From Deltaproteobacteria bacterium (GTDB lineage Bacteria > Desulfobacterota > Dissulfuribacteria > Dissulfuribacterales > UBA3076): 37,801 bases of DNA. This document shows positions 15,393 through 22,800 of this stretch, one piece after another. A program made the position numbers and the translations under genes. The notes beneath the pieces were generated by a model, which was not told the DNA's origin, did no database searches, and saw only the letters and a program-made list of their open reading frames with translations. How positions within the stretch are numbered: position 1 is the stretch's first letter; each line of letters starts with the position of its first letter. The stretch is from positions 1-37,801 of the forward strand of contig PQXE01000014.1 of NCBI GenBank assembly GCA_003194495.1, read 5' to 3'.

Positions 15393-16529
15393 ATGAAAGA
15401 AGAAAATATAGAAATGGCGAGCGATCAGGAACAGAATAATGGACCTGATGCCCCGGCATCAGACCTCAAAGAACCGAACAGCAGCAACGGGGTTAAGGAA
15501 GAAACATCCAGAGTACTTATCGCGGTCCGCTTCAGGCCGAAATGGCCTCCATCCCACTACAATGCGGGCAATATTCCGGTAATGGATGCAGAGTGGGTAG
15601 TGGTGCCCACGGAACACGGAGTCGAGGTTGGCCAGGTACTCGGACGTCCCGTAGTGATCAAAATGCCCATGAAGGTCCTTTCTCCCAAGGTGGAGCGTTT
15701 GGCCAGCACCCATGAAATAGAACTCTACTATCGGAATCTGGATCGGGAAAAGGACGCCCGGGATGTCTGCGCAGAGCGTGTTCGTGCCCTGGGTCTTTCC
15801 ATGAAGCTAGTCAGGGTGGAGAGCTTTTTCGATGGAAGCAAGGTCATTTTTTACTATTCTGCAGAGGGCAGAGTAGATTTCAGGGAATTGGTAAAGGACT
15901 TGGTAAAGACCCTGCGGACAAGAGTTGAAATGCGTCAGATAGGCATAAGACACGAGACCAAAATGATAGGAGGAGTAGGAATCTGTGGTCGGGAGTTCTG
16001 TTGTGCCAGCTTTCTTCAGGGTTTTGATCCTGTATCCATAAAAATGGCCAAAACCCAGAATCTCCCTTTGAATCCAAACAAAATATCTGGAATTTGCGGT
16101 AGATTGCTATGCTGTCTTACCTATGAGCATGGAATATATCTGGAATCGGCCAAAGGCATGCCCCTTCTTGGAAAATTTTGTGATACTCCTGCCGGGCAAG
16201 GTAAAGTAGTGCGCCAAGACATCCTGAGCCGGACAGTCACAGTGGTTCTTTCTGATAATACGCAACTGGATTTTAAAATTTCTGAGCTTGAGCAACATCG
16301 TTTGCAGCAAAAGAAAAAACCCAAATCTTCAGCCGCCCATTCACCAAAGCAGAAGCGATCCGGAAGTAAACCAGGGACGGAGAAAAAGAGGCAGGAGCAT
16401 TCAACTGCATCTAAAGATAATGCCACCTGTCCCAAGGATAGAACTAAAGAGAAGGATTTAAAAACAAAGGGAAAGAATAGGCGTAATAAGGGAAGACGCT
16501 CGCCATCCAAGGCCAAAAAAAACAAGTAA
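15393..16529 (+). CDS. ricT: RicT/PSP1-domain protein
   Basis: A 378-residue protein. After a low-complexity N-terminus of about 40 residues, the PSP1 domain spans roughly 40-290. It contains VVVPTEHGVEVGQVLG, KLVRVESFFDGSKVIFYYSAEGRVDFRELVKDL and the double Cys motif GICGREFCCASFL and GICGRLLCCLTYEH. The last ~85 residues are a disordered, very basic Lys/Ser tail (KAKKNK end). In Bacillus, RicT (YaaT) works with RicA and RicF in a complex carrying 4Fe-4S clusters that affects RNase Y and phosphorelay function; the conserved Cys pairs fit a metal site. In many deltaproteobacteria this gene is next to metG, but here metG is 8 kb away. Its stop codon lies inside GTAACCGTTCA, the same motif that ends the MITE-like repeats. 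Confidence 0.9.
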   Translation: MKEENIEMASDQEQNNGPDAPASDLKEPNSSNGVKEETSRVLIAVRFRPKWPPSHYNAGNIPVMDAEWVVVPTEHGVEVGQVLGRPVVIKMPMKVLSPKVERLASTHEIELYYRNLDREKDARDVCAERVRALGLSMKLVRVESFFDGSKVIFYYSAEGRVDFRELVKDLVKTLRTRVEMRQIGIRHETKMIGGVGICGREFCCASFLQGFDPVSIKMAKTQNLPLNPNKISGICGRLLCCLTYEHGIYLESAKGMPLLGKFCDTPAGQGKVVRQDILSRTVTVVLSDNTQLDFKISELEQHRLQQKKKPKSSAAHSPKQKRSGSKPGTEKKRQEHSTASKDNATCPKDRTKEKDLKTKGKNRRNKGRRSPSKAKKNK

Positions 16530-16579
16530 CCGTTCATGGGTTCAAAGGGGCAGGGGGCAAGGCGGGAAGGCATCTTCCC
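16526..16579 (+). terminator. Repeat end and hairpin after ricT
   Basis: GTAACCGTTCA at 16526-16536 spans the ricT TAA and matches the terminal repeat of the MITE-like elements. GGGAAG-GCAT-CTTCCC (16564-16579), within an outer GGCGG/CCGCC context, forms a stable hairpin that could terminate ricT. There is no T-run, so factor-independent termination is doubtful. The stretch 16580-16815 contains no gene I can support. Confidence 0.4.
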
Positions 16580-16815
16580 AACCGCCAATTGACAAAATAA
16601 CCTGGGTGTTGGGCTAACAAGCCTTGGACACCTTGCGGGTCCTGCTACTTGACCTCAGTTCCGTGATTCCTTCACCTTTCTCAATTGATCTGGCAAGGGA
16701 ACTCAGGCTCTTTATCTTTGATGATAAACGCAGTATCTCCTTTTGTAACTAATCAGGTATTTAGGTTAAAGGCTGAAGGATTTCAACCAGTTCGCAACGA
16801 TCGAATGCCCAGCTC

Positions 16816-16844
16816 TTGACATACTACATTATGAAAACTATAAT
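16816..16844 (+). promoter_or_regulatory. Strong sigma-70-type promoter of the phd-relE module
   Basis: Consensus TTGACA (16816-16821), a 17-bp spacer and consensus TATAAT (16839-16844) precede the antitoxin ATG by 30 nt. Six of six matches in both boxes is the best promoter in the window. AAAGGA (16861-16866) serves as ribosome binding site. Confidence 0.85.
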
Positions 16845-16874
16845 GGTCATAAAAATTACCAAAAGGAAATATAA

Positions 16875-17144
16875 ATGGAAGATTTTCAGCAGATTTTACC
16901 GGTCACCAAAGTAAAGAGGAATCTTCTCGATATTCTTAAGCATATGGAAGAAGAAGAGGCAACCATCGCTCTTACCAGAAATGGTGAGCCAGTAGGAGTA
17001 ATGATGCCTCTTTCCCGGTATGAAGCACTCCTGGAATCCATTGATATACTGTGTAATAAAGAAATTCTCCACTCTTTGGAAAAATCGAAAAAAGACTTCG
17101 AGTCAGGTAGGGTTTTCTCACATGAGGAGGTCTGTAAAGATTAA
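16875..17144 (+). CDS. Phd/YefM-family antitoxin
   Basis: An 89-residue protein with the Phd/YefM N-terminal fold: LPVTKVKRNLLDILKHMEE, TIALTRNGEPVGVMMPLSRYEAL, then a helical acidic C-terminus (LEKSKKDFESGRVFSHEEV). In this family the N-terminus dimerises and binds the operon operator while the C-terminus wraps the toxin. A consensus promoter lies 30 nt upstream. The stop TAA overlaps the toxin ATG by one base (TAATG). The partner toxin is broken, so this antitoxin is now solitary; it could still repress its promoter or counter a related toxin elsewhere. Confidence 0.9.
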   Translation: MEDFQQILPVTKVKRNLLDILKHMEEEEATIALTRNGEPVGVMMPLSRYEALLESIDILCNKEILHSLEKSKKDFESGRVFSHEEVCKD

Positions 17145-17393
17145 TGACCTATCGCCTTCTGTATTCCCAAGCTTCCCGTGAGCAGATGAGATCTCTTCAT
17201 CCTCAAATAAAACCAATTATTAAGACACTCATTCAAAAACTCAGGGAGAGCCCTTATTTGGGCAAGGCCCTTGAACAAAAACTTTCGGGTTATTTATAAA
17301 ATCGACCACATGAACCATATCGCCCAGATTCATTATATTGGTCATCGGAAAGATATTTATGAGGTCTTCAAGGAATTCCTCGCTAAGGGATAA
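17144..17393 (+). pseudogene. RelE-family toxin inactivated by an out-of-frame deletion
   Basis: The frame from ATG 17144 reads MTYRLLYSQASREQMRSL and continues to KLSGYL, then hits TAA at 17297-17299 after 51 residues. From CGG 17286 another frame continues the RelE fold as RVIYKIDHMNHIAQIHYIGH and EVFKEFLAKG to TAA 17391-17393. RelE proteins have about 8 more residues between LSGY and RVIYKI, so roughly 25 bp were lost, shifting the frame. The junction CGGGTTAT could encode either side (SGY or RVI), which suggests a deletion between short direct repeats. The truncated 51-residue product lacks the C-terminal strands that carry the catalytic residues. Confidence 0.88.
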
Positions 17394-17476
17394 TTTTCTC
17401 ATCTTCCTTTTGGCTTATCTACTTTCGTCGGGCGCTTTGTAGATATGATGTTATGGCCACAAATAAAGACTAAACA

Positions 17477-18229
17477 ATGGACGATTATCAACTTTTAGTA
17501 GACCTACATAAGAGAGCAGAACGGCAAGGACCTGGAGGGGGCACCGAGACCAGAAAGGCTATCGACTTAGCTATGCTTGACCCGTCTGCACCATTAAAGG
17601 TTGCGGATATTGGTTGTGGAACAGGAGCCTCTACCATACAGCTTGCCCGCTCACTAAATGCCAAAATCACAGCTATAGATTTTTTACCCGACTTTATCGA
17701 AGTACTCAAAGGCAACGCCGAAAACCAAGGCTTAATTAACAGAATTAACCCTCTTGTATGTTCAATGGAGAACCTGCAATTTGACGATGAGGAATATGAT
17801 GTAATCTGGTCTGAGGGAGCCATATATAATATCGGCTTCGAGAAAGGAATAAATGACTGGAGACGTTTTTTGAAGCCCGGTGGGCTACTTGTTGTATCAG
17901 AAATTACCTGGATAACCAGTGATCGACCATTTGAAATCCAAAAGTACTGGCAAGCTGAGTATCCAGAAATAGATACAGCCTCCTCTAAGATCAATATATT
18001 GGAAAAGAGTGGTTATTCGCCGGTCGCGTACTTTGTTTTGCCAGAGCATTGCTGGTTGGAAAATTATTATCGGCCAATGCAAAGTAGTTTTACAGAGTTC
18101 CTTGCTAGGCATTCTTATAGTGAAAAAGCACAAACAATAGTTGATGCAGAAAATAAAGAAATAGCTTTGTATGAAAAATATAGAGCACATTACAGCTATG
18201 GAGTCTATGTTGCGAGAAAGCTTGGCTAG
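17477..18229 (+). CDS. Class I SAM-dependent methyltransferase (cassette 1)
   Basis: A 250-residue soluble protein. Motif I VADIGCGTGASTIQLA binds SAM. TAIDFLPDFIEVLKGNA supplies the acidic residue at the end of strand 2 that contacts the ribose, followed by VCSMENLQF and YDVIWSEGAIYNIGF. RRFLKPGGLLVVSEITW is the post-II region. It resembles small-molecule type 11/25 methyltransferases; the substrate is unknown. The start ATG 17477 lies only 26 nt inside the cassette boundary (G17450/T17451) with no clear Shine-Dalgarno or promoter, so expression probably depends on read-through from outside, as for ordinary integron cassettes. Its stop is 5 nt before the attC. Confidence 0.88.
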   Translation: MDDYQLLVDLHKRAERQGPGGGTETRKAIDLAMLDPSAPLKVADIGCGTGASTIQLARSLNAKITAIDFLPDFIEVLKGNAENQGLINRINPLVCSMENLQFDDEEYDVIWSEGAIYNIGFEKGINDWRRFLKPGGLLVVSEITWITSDRPFEIQKYWQAEYPEIDTASSKINILEKSGYSPVAYFVLPEHCWLENYYRPMQSSFTEFLARHSYSEKAQTIVDAENKEIALYEKYRAHYSYGVYVARKLG

Positions 18230-18233
18230 CATA

Positions 18234-18297
18234 GCCATAACAAGGTTTTTGCAGCGGAGCGCAAAAAGCCGCGCCTGCTGAAAAGCGACGTTCGACG
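18234..18297 (+). repeat. attC recombination site 1
   Basis: 64 bp. The R'' box is GCCATAAC (18234-18241) and the R' box is GTTCGACG (18290-18297), with cleavage expected after G18290. Between them TTTTTGCAGC...GCGC pairs imperfectly with GCGCCTGCTGAAAA, leaving unpaired bases, around the loop AAAAAGCC. R'' is the exact complement of the cassette 1 start (GTTATGGC, 17450-17457). Confidence 0.75.
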
Positions 18298-18310
18298 AGA
18301 CAAAGAAATA

Positions 18311-18339
18311 TTTACACATTAACCTAAATAAGTTATTAT
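18311..18339 (+). promoter_or_regulatory. Internal promoter of cassette 2
   Basis: TTTACA (18311-18316), a 17-bp spacer and TATTAT (18334-18339), each one base from consensus. The predicted start of transcription falls on or next to the ATG at 18346, so the first mRNA would be leaderless or nearly so. Confidence 0.6.
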
Positions 18340-18345
18340 TTAGTT

Positions 18346-18588
18346 ATGTCGGAATATAACTATACGGAATATTTTGAAAATGAGGTATTACGAAAACGGC
18401 CTTATTTAAAGAAAGAGTGGTGTATTCAGGTCATAGAAAATCCCATCAAGGTTGAGCGTCAAGAGCATAACCGTTTTCGATTTTGGGGAGAAATAAAAGA
18501 ACTTGGTGGACGTGTATTAAGAGTAGTAACGCTTGATGATAAGAAGACTATTCATAATGCCTTCCCTGATAGGAGGTTCAGACTATGA
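18346..18588 (+). CDS. Small DUF4258-like protein, possible toxin partner (cassette 2)
   Basis: An 80-residue protein: YTEYFENEVLRKRPYLKKEW, CIQVIENPIKVERQE, RFRFWGEIKELGGRVLRVVTL, KKTIHNAFPDRRF. The layout (helix, ENP-type turn, strands RFWG and LRVVTL, terminal DR motif) resembles DUF4258-type small proteins that share the RelE/BrnT-like fold. I assign the family with moderate confidence only. Its last four bases (ATGA) overlap the start of a DUF2283 gene; such overlapping pairs behave like toxin-antitoxin operons in arrangement, though no activity can be read from the sequence. No Shine-Dalgarno precedes ATG 18346, consistent with a leaderless message. Confidence 0.75.
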   Translation: MSEYNYTEYFENEVLRKRPYLKKEWCIQVIENPIKVERQEHNRFRFWGEIKELGGRVLRVVTLDDKKTIHNAFPDRRFRL

Positions 18589-18803
18589 AACTAAATTATT
18601 ATCATGAAACAGATTCACTCTATATTGATCTATCTTCTAAAACAAGCACGGAAAGCGTAGAAATATCCGAAGGTATCGTCATAGACTATGATGAAGATGG
18701 TCATATAACAGGGATTGACATCGATAATGCAAGTCGCAAAATCGACCTTAAAGAAATTATTCTGAATAAAGTACCCGCACAACTTCAGGCAATTACGGCT
18801 TAA
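18585..18803 (+). CDS. DUF2283 family protein (cassette 2)
   Basis: A 72-residue protein with the characteristic DUF2283 pattern: MKLNYYHETDSLYIDLSS, VEISEGIVIDYDEDGHITGIDI, DNASRKIDL. The function of the family is unknown. AGGAGG (18569-18574) gives it a strong ribosome binding site 10 nt upstream, and ATGA overlaps the preceding gene. Stronger translation of the second gene than the leaderless first gene would fit an antitoxin in second position, but this is inference. The stop codon lies 9 nt before attC 2. Confidence 0.85.
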   Translation: MKLNYYHETDSLYIDLSSKTSTESVEISEGIVIDYDEDGHITGIDIDNASRKIDLKEIILNKVPAQLQAITA

Positions 18804-18812
18804 TCAAAAAAA

Positions 18813-18940
18813 CGTCGAACCAGTCAGTTCACCCGACCCGAAAAGCCGGAGCGTTCTTCGCGTCAACATCATTTTGTGTATAACTTTACATCTGCCAATT
18901 TCATTCTGGCTTTTCCGGCTGGTGACTTCAGCGTTCGCTG
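18813..18940 (+). repeat. attC recombination site 2
   Basis: 128 bp. R'' is CGTCGAAC (18813-18820), L'' TCACC (18829-18833), L' GGTGA (18921-18925) and R' GTTCGCTG (18933-18940). The inner arms CCGAAAAGCCGG and CTGGCTTTTCCGG pair with one bulged base, around a variable centre of about 55 nt. R'' is the exact complement of the cassette 2 start GTTCGACG (18290-18297). Confidence 0.85.
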
Positions 18941-18950
18941 AAAATAAATA

Positions 18951-18979
18951 TTGACAAGCGTAACCCAAAAGGTTACATT
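18951..18979 (+). promoter_or_regulatory. higBA promoter with embedded palindromic operator
   Basis: Consensus TTGACA (18951-18956), a 17-bp spacer and TACATT (18974-18979). GTAACC-CAAAA-GGTTAC (18960-18976) is a perfect palindrome lying between and over the promoter boxes, placed for repression by HigA. It lies only 17 bp inside cassette 3, so the cassette carries its own regulated promoter. Confidence 0.78.
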
Positions 18980-18986
18980 TGTGTTT

Positions 18987-19265
18987 ATGATTAAATCTTT
19001 CAAACATAAAGGATTGGAGGACTTTTTTTATACAGACAGCAAGAGAGGCATTAAGCCCGATCATGCAAACAGACTTACAAGAATCCTTGACCGGCTTAAT
19101 GCCGCAAACGAAATAAAAGATATGAATTATCCAGGTTCTTTTCTTCACCAATTGAGTGGCGACAAAAAGGGCCTTCATGCAGTAAAAGTTTCAGGAAATT
19201 GGCGAGTCTTTTTTAAATTTATTGATGGCGATGCCTATATCGTCGATTACGATGATTATCATTAG
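18987..19265 (+). CDS. higB: HigB-family toxin (RelE superfamily mRNA interferase), cassette 3
   Basis: A 92-residue protein with the HigB pattern: MIKSFKHKGLEDFFYT, KRGIKPDHANRLTRILDRLNAA, DMNYPGSFLHQLSGDKKG, then VKVSGNWRVFFKF and AYIVDYDDYH at the C-terminus. In this family it is a ribosome-dependent mRNA endonuclease with a basic/aromatic active site, represented here by the Arg of NWRVFF and the terminal YDDYH. ATG 18987 matches the family N-terminus; upstream in-frame codons overlap the promoter. The message is nearly leaderless. Toxin precedes antitoxin, the usual hig order. Confidence 0.92.
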   Translation: MIKSFKHKGLEDFFYTDSKRGIKPDHANRLTRILDRLNAANEIKDMNYPGSFLHQLSGDKKGLHAVKVSGNWRVFFKFIDGDAYIVDYDDYH

Positions 19266-19276
19266 GAATTATAATA

Positions 19277-19591
19277 ATGAGAAGAATGATTAGACGTCCA
19301 ACACATCCGGGCAACATTATAAAAGAAGATTATCTTTTGCCCCTGTCCATAACAATCAAGGATATGGCTGATACTCTCGGTGTTTCCAGGAAAACATTAT
19401 CTAAAATTATAAATGAAAAAGGCGCTATAACTCCTGATATGGCTTTACGCTTATCGCGTGCCTTTGATACTACGCCTGATCTTTGGTTAAGCTTGCAAAA
19501 AAACTATGATTTATGGCAGGCAGAGCATGTCTCAAAGGCATGGCAAACTGTCAAGCCCATTTCACCACAATTGCTCCATCATCAAGGATAA
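19277..19591 (+). CDS. higA: HigA-family antitoxin (XRE helix-turn-helix), cassette 3
   Basis: A 104-residue protein: RRPTHPGNIIKEDYLLPLSI, then the helix-turn-helix IKDMADTLGVSRKTLSKIIN, ITPDMALRLSRAFDTTPDLW and LQKNYDLWQA. This is the full HigA/VapI pattern. It would bind the toxin and the palindrome at 18960-18976. ATG 19277 follows AGGAA; a second ATG four codons on is possible. It lies 11 bp after higB. The stop TAA (19589-19591) is 2 nt before the R'' box of attC 3, so the cassette has almost no spare sequence. Confidence 0.93.
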   Translation: MRRMIRRPTHPGNIIKEDYLLPLSITIKDMADTLGVSRKTLSKIINEKGAITPDMALRLSRAFDTTPDLWLSLQKNYDLWQAEHVSKAWQTVKPISPQLLHHQG

Positions 19592-19593
19592 AA

Positions 19594-19720
19594 CAGCAAA
19601 CAACGCCATGCACTCAGATGGGCAGGGTCGTGCGGTTTGAGTTTTTACCAATTTTTATGTTTACTTACCATTTACAAAGGCACGGTTACCCTGCCCACTG
19701 GTGATGGCAAACGTTCGTAG
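19594..19720 (+). repeat. attC recombination site 3
   Basis: 127 bp. R'' is CAGCAAAC (19594-19601), one mismatch from the complement of the cassette 3 start GTTCGCTG. R' is GTTCGTAG (19713-19720). GCCATGCAC pairs with GTGATGGC leaving one extrahelical G, TGGGCAGGG (19619-19627) pairs perfectly with CCCTGCCCA (19689-19697), and CGTG pairs with CACG. An extrahelical base in the stem is a hallmark of attC strand choice. Confidence 0.85.
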
Positions 19721-19750
19721 TTCGTAGAACCGTTGATTTGTGAGTTCTTC

Positions 19751-19778
19751 CTGCCCACTCGCCAAGCTTGCGAGGCAG
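19751..19778. terminator. Hairpin downstream of the Ig-like lipoprotein gene
   Basis: CTGC(CCA)CTCGC (19751-19762) pairs with GCGAGGCAG (19770-19778) around CAAGCTT. It lies between the cassette array and the 3' end of the minus-strand lipoprotein gene. No T-run follows on either strand, so a terminator role is uncertain. Confidence 0.35.
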
Positions 19779-19829
19779 ACGGGAATGGAGAAGGCATAAG
19801 AATAGAACAATAGAGTAATCAACAATCAT

Positions 19830-22800
19830 CTATTTAAAGGCCACCTCGGCCGTATCCCTGAAGGACATGTTATTTATGACGGCACTGATTATAGATTTCC
19901 CTTGCTTTGTTGAGCTAATACGCCCTGTAGCTAATCCTATTTTGTTTGTTTTAGGGGGCTGTTGAATAATATCAACTTGTCTGTCAGAGATAAGTCTGAC
20001 CCGGACCCCTGGAACAAGGTTGTTATGGGCGTCTCGCACATCAACCACAATCTCCGCAGAACTGTTTCCATCAGCCGGCACGCTGGTATGACTGACGCGA
20101 AGCCGTGAATTTTCAGGATTCGGATTGCCCGGAACGACTGCCACATAGGCCTCTGACCGTAATTTTTCAAAACTTGCGGTTACCTTACCCCTTCCCTGTT
20201 TGGTGGCACGAAATATCCCCGGTGACTCAAAAACGCCGATGTCTCCCTGAACACCCCATTCGACAATAGGGACAGGCACGCTATCTTTTTTAACATCCAA
20301 TCCTGTGACCACAAATTCCTGGACTTTATTGGACACCACAGTCACCGGATTGGGTTCAATAAAGAGGTACTTCAGGTCACCAGGCTTGATTTCCACGCAT
20401 GTATCGGCAACAACCGTGCCGCTGTGAGCAACCACTGTTCCTTTACCAACTTTAGCTGCATGAAAGGTGCCGGAGTCCATTTCAATATGACCAATATCTT
20501 CTGTTACCGCCCACTCTATCTTGGCAGGGACAGCATTTCCTCCTAAATCATAACCAACAGCGGTAAAATGATATGATTTCCCTGCGATGATATCGGTCGC
20601 AGGGGACTTAATCTGCAGGTATTTAAGCTCACCGGGGGTTACCTCAATGTCAATGGAAGTCTCAGCGCCGTCTGATTCCGCCGTCACCTTCCCTTTGCCT
20701 GCTTTTTGGGCCTTAAATACCCCTTTGCCGGTAATCTGCCCCAGATCATTGGGATCTGCGGACCAACTGGCGGAAATGGAGACATTGTTGTCAAATTCAT
20801 CTTTTCCCAAAGCTTTCAAATGAACTTCTTCACCAGCTACAAGACTTACCTGTTTTGGAGAAATCAACAATTGCTTTACGAAAGAGGGTCCCACGCTTAT
20901 CTCGCTGTATCCTTGTTTGTCACCTGCCGATGCCACTATTTTCCCATGACCGGTTTTCCCGGGCAGGAAAACCCCCTGCGCTGTAAATTTTCCCAGATCT
21001 TTCCCTGCATCTAATTGCCATGCGAAGTCTGCGGATGCGATATTGCCGTATGCATCGTACGCCGTAGCTGTAAATGTATACGATTGGCCTGCTGTCAAGG
21101 TCATTTCCGCAGGAGCCACCTTGATACTATTAACCGGACCTGGTTGAACGGTGATACTGCTCACCCCGAAAGTGTTTTTCATCCGGCATGAAGCATATCC
21201 CTGACCTGCAGTTCGTGCATGAAATACCCCGGTCTTGTCTATGTCGCCTATTCCTCCTGAGACAGACCAAACAGGCTCTAATTGCACTTTGTTTCCTTCA
21301 TTATCATATCCTGTTGCCTTAAAAGCGATTTGTGAACCTGCATAAATCTTGTGCATTTTCGGATCAATTTCGATCCGGTCCAACTCGCCGGCATTGATTT
21401 CAACAGGGATTTCCGCAACTATGCTCCCTGAGGTTATTGTGATGTTTCCATCTCCTGCTTTGTGCGCCACAAATACGTTGTCCTTGGTAACGTTTCCCAG
21501 TTCGCGCTCGACCACAAAACGATAGTCAGGCTTGGGAATAAGATTCCCGTTGGCATCAAATACCTTAACCTGAATTTTTACCCTATCACCCGCAACAGCT
21601 TTGATCTTTTTTATACTTACATCTATCGTGGCGGGCTCACCGGGTACGACTTCAACTTCGGCGGTTGCATTAATGTCGTTCAACTTGGCAGTGACTTTGC
21701 CCTTACCGATTTTTTTAGTCACAAGAATTCCGTCCTTATCAATGCTGCCAAGGTCTTGTTGCGCGGACCACTCAGGCCTGACGGCAAGCTCGTTGCATCC
21801 TGCATCAAGGCAAACGGCCTTAAATTGAAACTCTTCACCTGAACGAATAATCTTTTCTTCAGGGAACACCTTGATTGCAGACAACGGGCCGTCTTTCACT
21901 TCTATGGCAATCATTTCAGCAATATTGCGTGCAGTAGCCACGATAAAACCCTTGCCGGTTTTTCCCGCAGCAAAAAGGCCGTCAGTGGTAATATTCCCCA
22001 GCTTTTTGTCTGTGATGCTCCAAAGAATATTCGCAGGGACCACATTGCCGAACCTATCTTCGCCTACAGCCTCAAGGCTCACTTTGTCTCCGGATTTTAC
22101 TGATAAAGCCTCTGGTGTGATTTTCAAAAAAGAGAGTTCTGCCGGTCGTACCTGTACTTCTGCCTCTGCTATAATACCGTTGCCGGCAGCCCTGATTTTT
22201 CCATTCCCAGCTTTAATGGCCTGAAAGAGTCCGTTACCGTCAATATCGCCGGCAGGATAGGCCGCTACGGTCCATTTGATCGGTGCCTCTGCCTTGTTTC
22301 CATAAGCATCATAAGTTGCAGCGACAAACTGTCTTTCTTCTCCAGCTGACATCCGGGCCTTTGCGGGTTCAATTCTGATTTCTGACGGTTCACCTGGTAT
22401 TACGCGTAAAGAAGCGTCGGCTTTTAAGGATTTGCCGGTCTTCAAGCTCTCGAATGTTGCGACGACCTGCCCCTGGCCGGATTTTGTCACAACCATTACA
22501 CCTTGACTGTTTATGGTCCCCAAGTCAGGTGAAAGACTCCATTTAACATCCGCCTTTACCGTATTACCATATGGATCAAGTCCGAAGGCTGTAAATTGCA
22601 GCTCTTTGCCTGCCTCAAGAGATACCGGCCCTTTAGGTTCAATAACTGCTGTTTCTATATCCGCAGGAACGATAGCAATGTTGCTGCTTGTCTTTATTTC
22701 TCCGATTCGAGCCTCAATGACCGTATTTCCCGCCTTTTTTGCTATAAATACACCACCTTGAGCCAATTCGCCCAGCTTCTTCGTTACGGACAAATTCGCC

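Larger units (their letters stand above)
17450..19720 (+). mobile_element. Integron gene-cassette array of three cassettes without an adjacent integrase
   Basis: Three plus-strand units each end in an attC-like imperfect inverted repeat: 17451-18290 (methyltransferase), 18291-18933 (DUF4258-like/DUF2283) and 18934-19713 (HigBA). The decisive sign is that each unit's first bases are the reverse complement of the R'' box of the attC at its own end: GTTATGGC with GCCATAAC, GTTCGACG with CGTCGAAC, and GTTCGCTG with CAGCAAAC (one mismatch). This is expected only if each unit was once circular with a complete attC. The R' boxes keep the essential GTT, but the next bases (CG) deviate from the GTTRRRY consensus. 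No IntI gene is in the window, so this is a CALIN-type array. Confidence 0.82.

Noticed and set aside
16605..16680. GTTGGGC followed by GGCTAAC, resembling integron core boxes
   Set aside because: No matching partner box or stem-loop of the right layout lies on either side, and no cassette-like unit begins or ends there.
16620..16760. Minus-strand frame of about 45 codons (LQKEILRLSSKIKSL...) between ricT and phd
   Set aside because: No start codon, no ribosome binding site and no recognised similarity; at best a gene remnant.
17394..17457. A fourth attC after the phd-relE module, with ATCTAC/GTAGAT stem and GTTATGG as R'
   Set aside because: The stem and R' spacing fit, but no R'' box with AAC is present and nothing matches a cassette start upstream of phd; it may be a degraded site or simply the insertion point.
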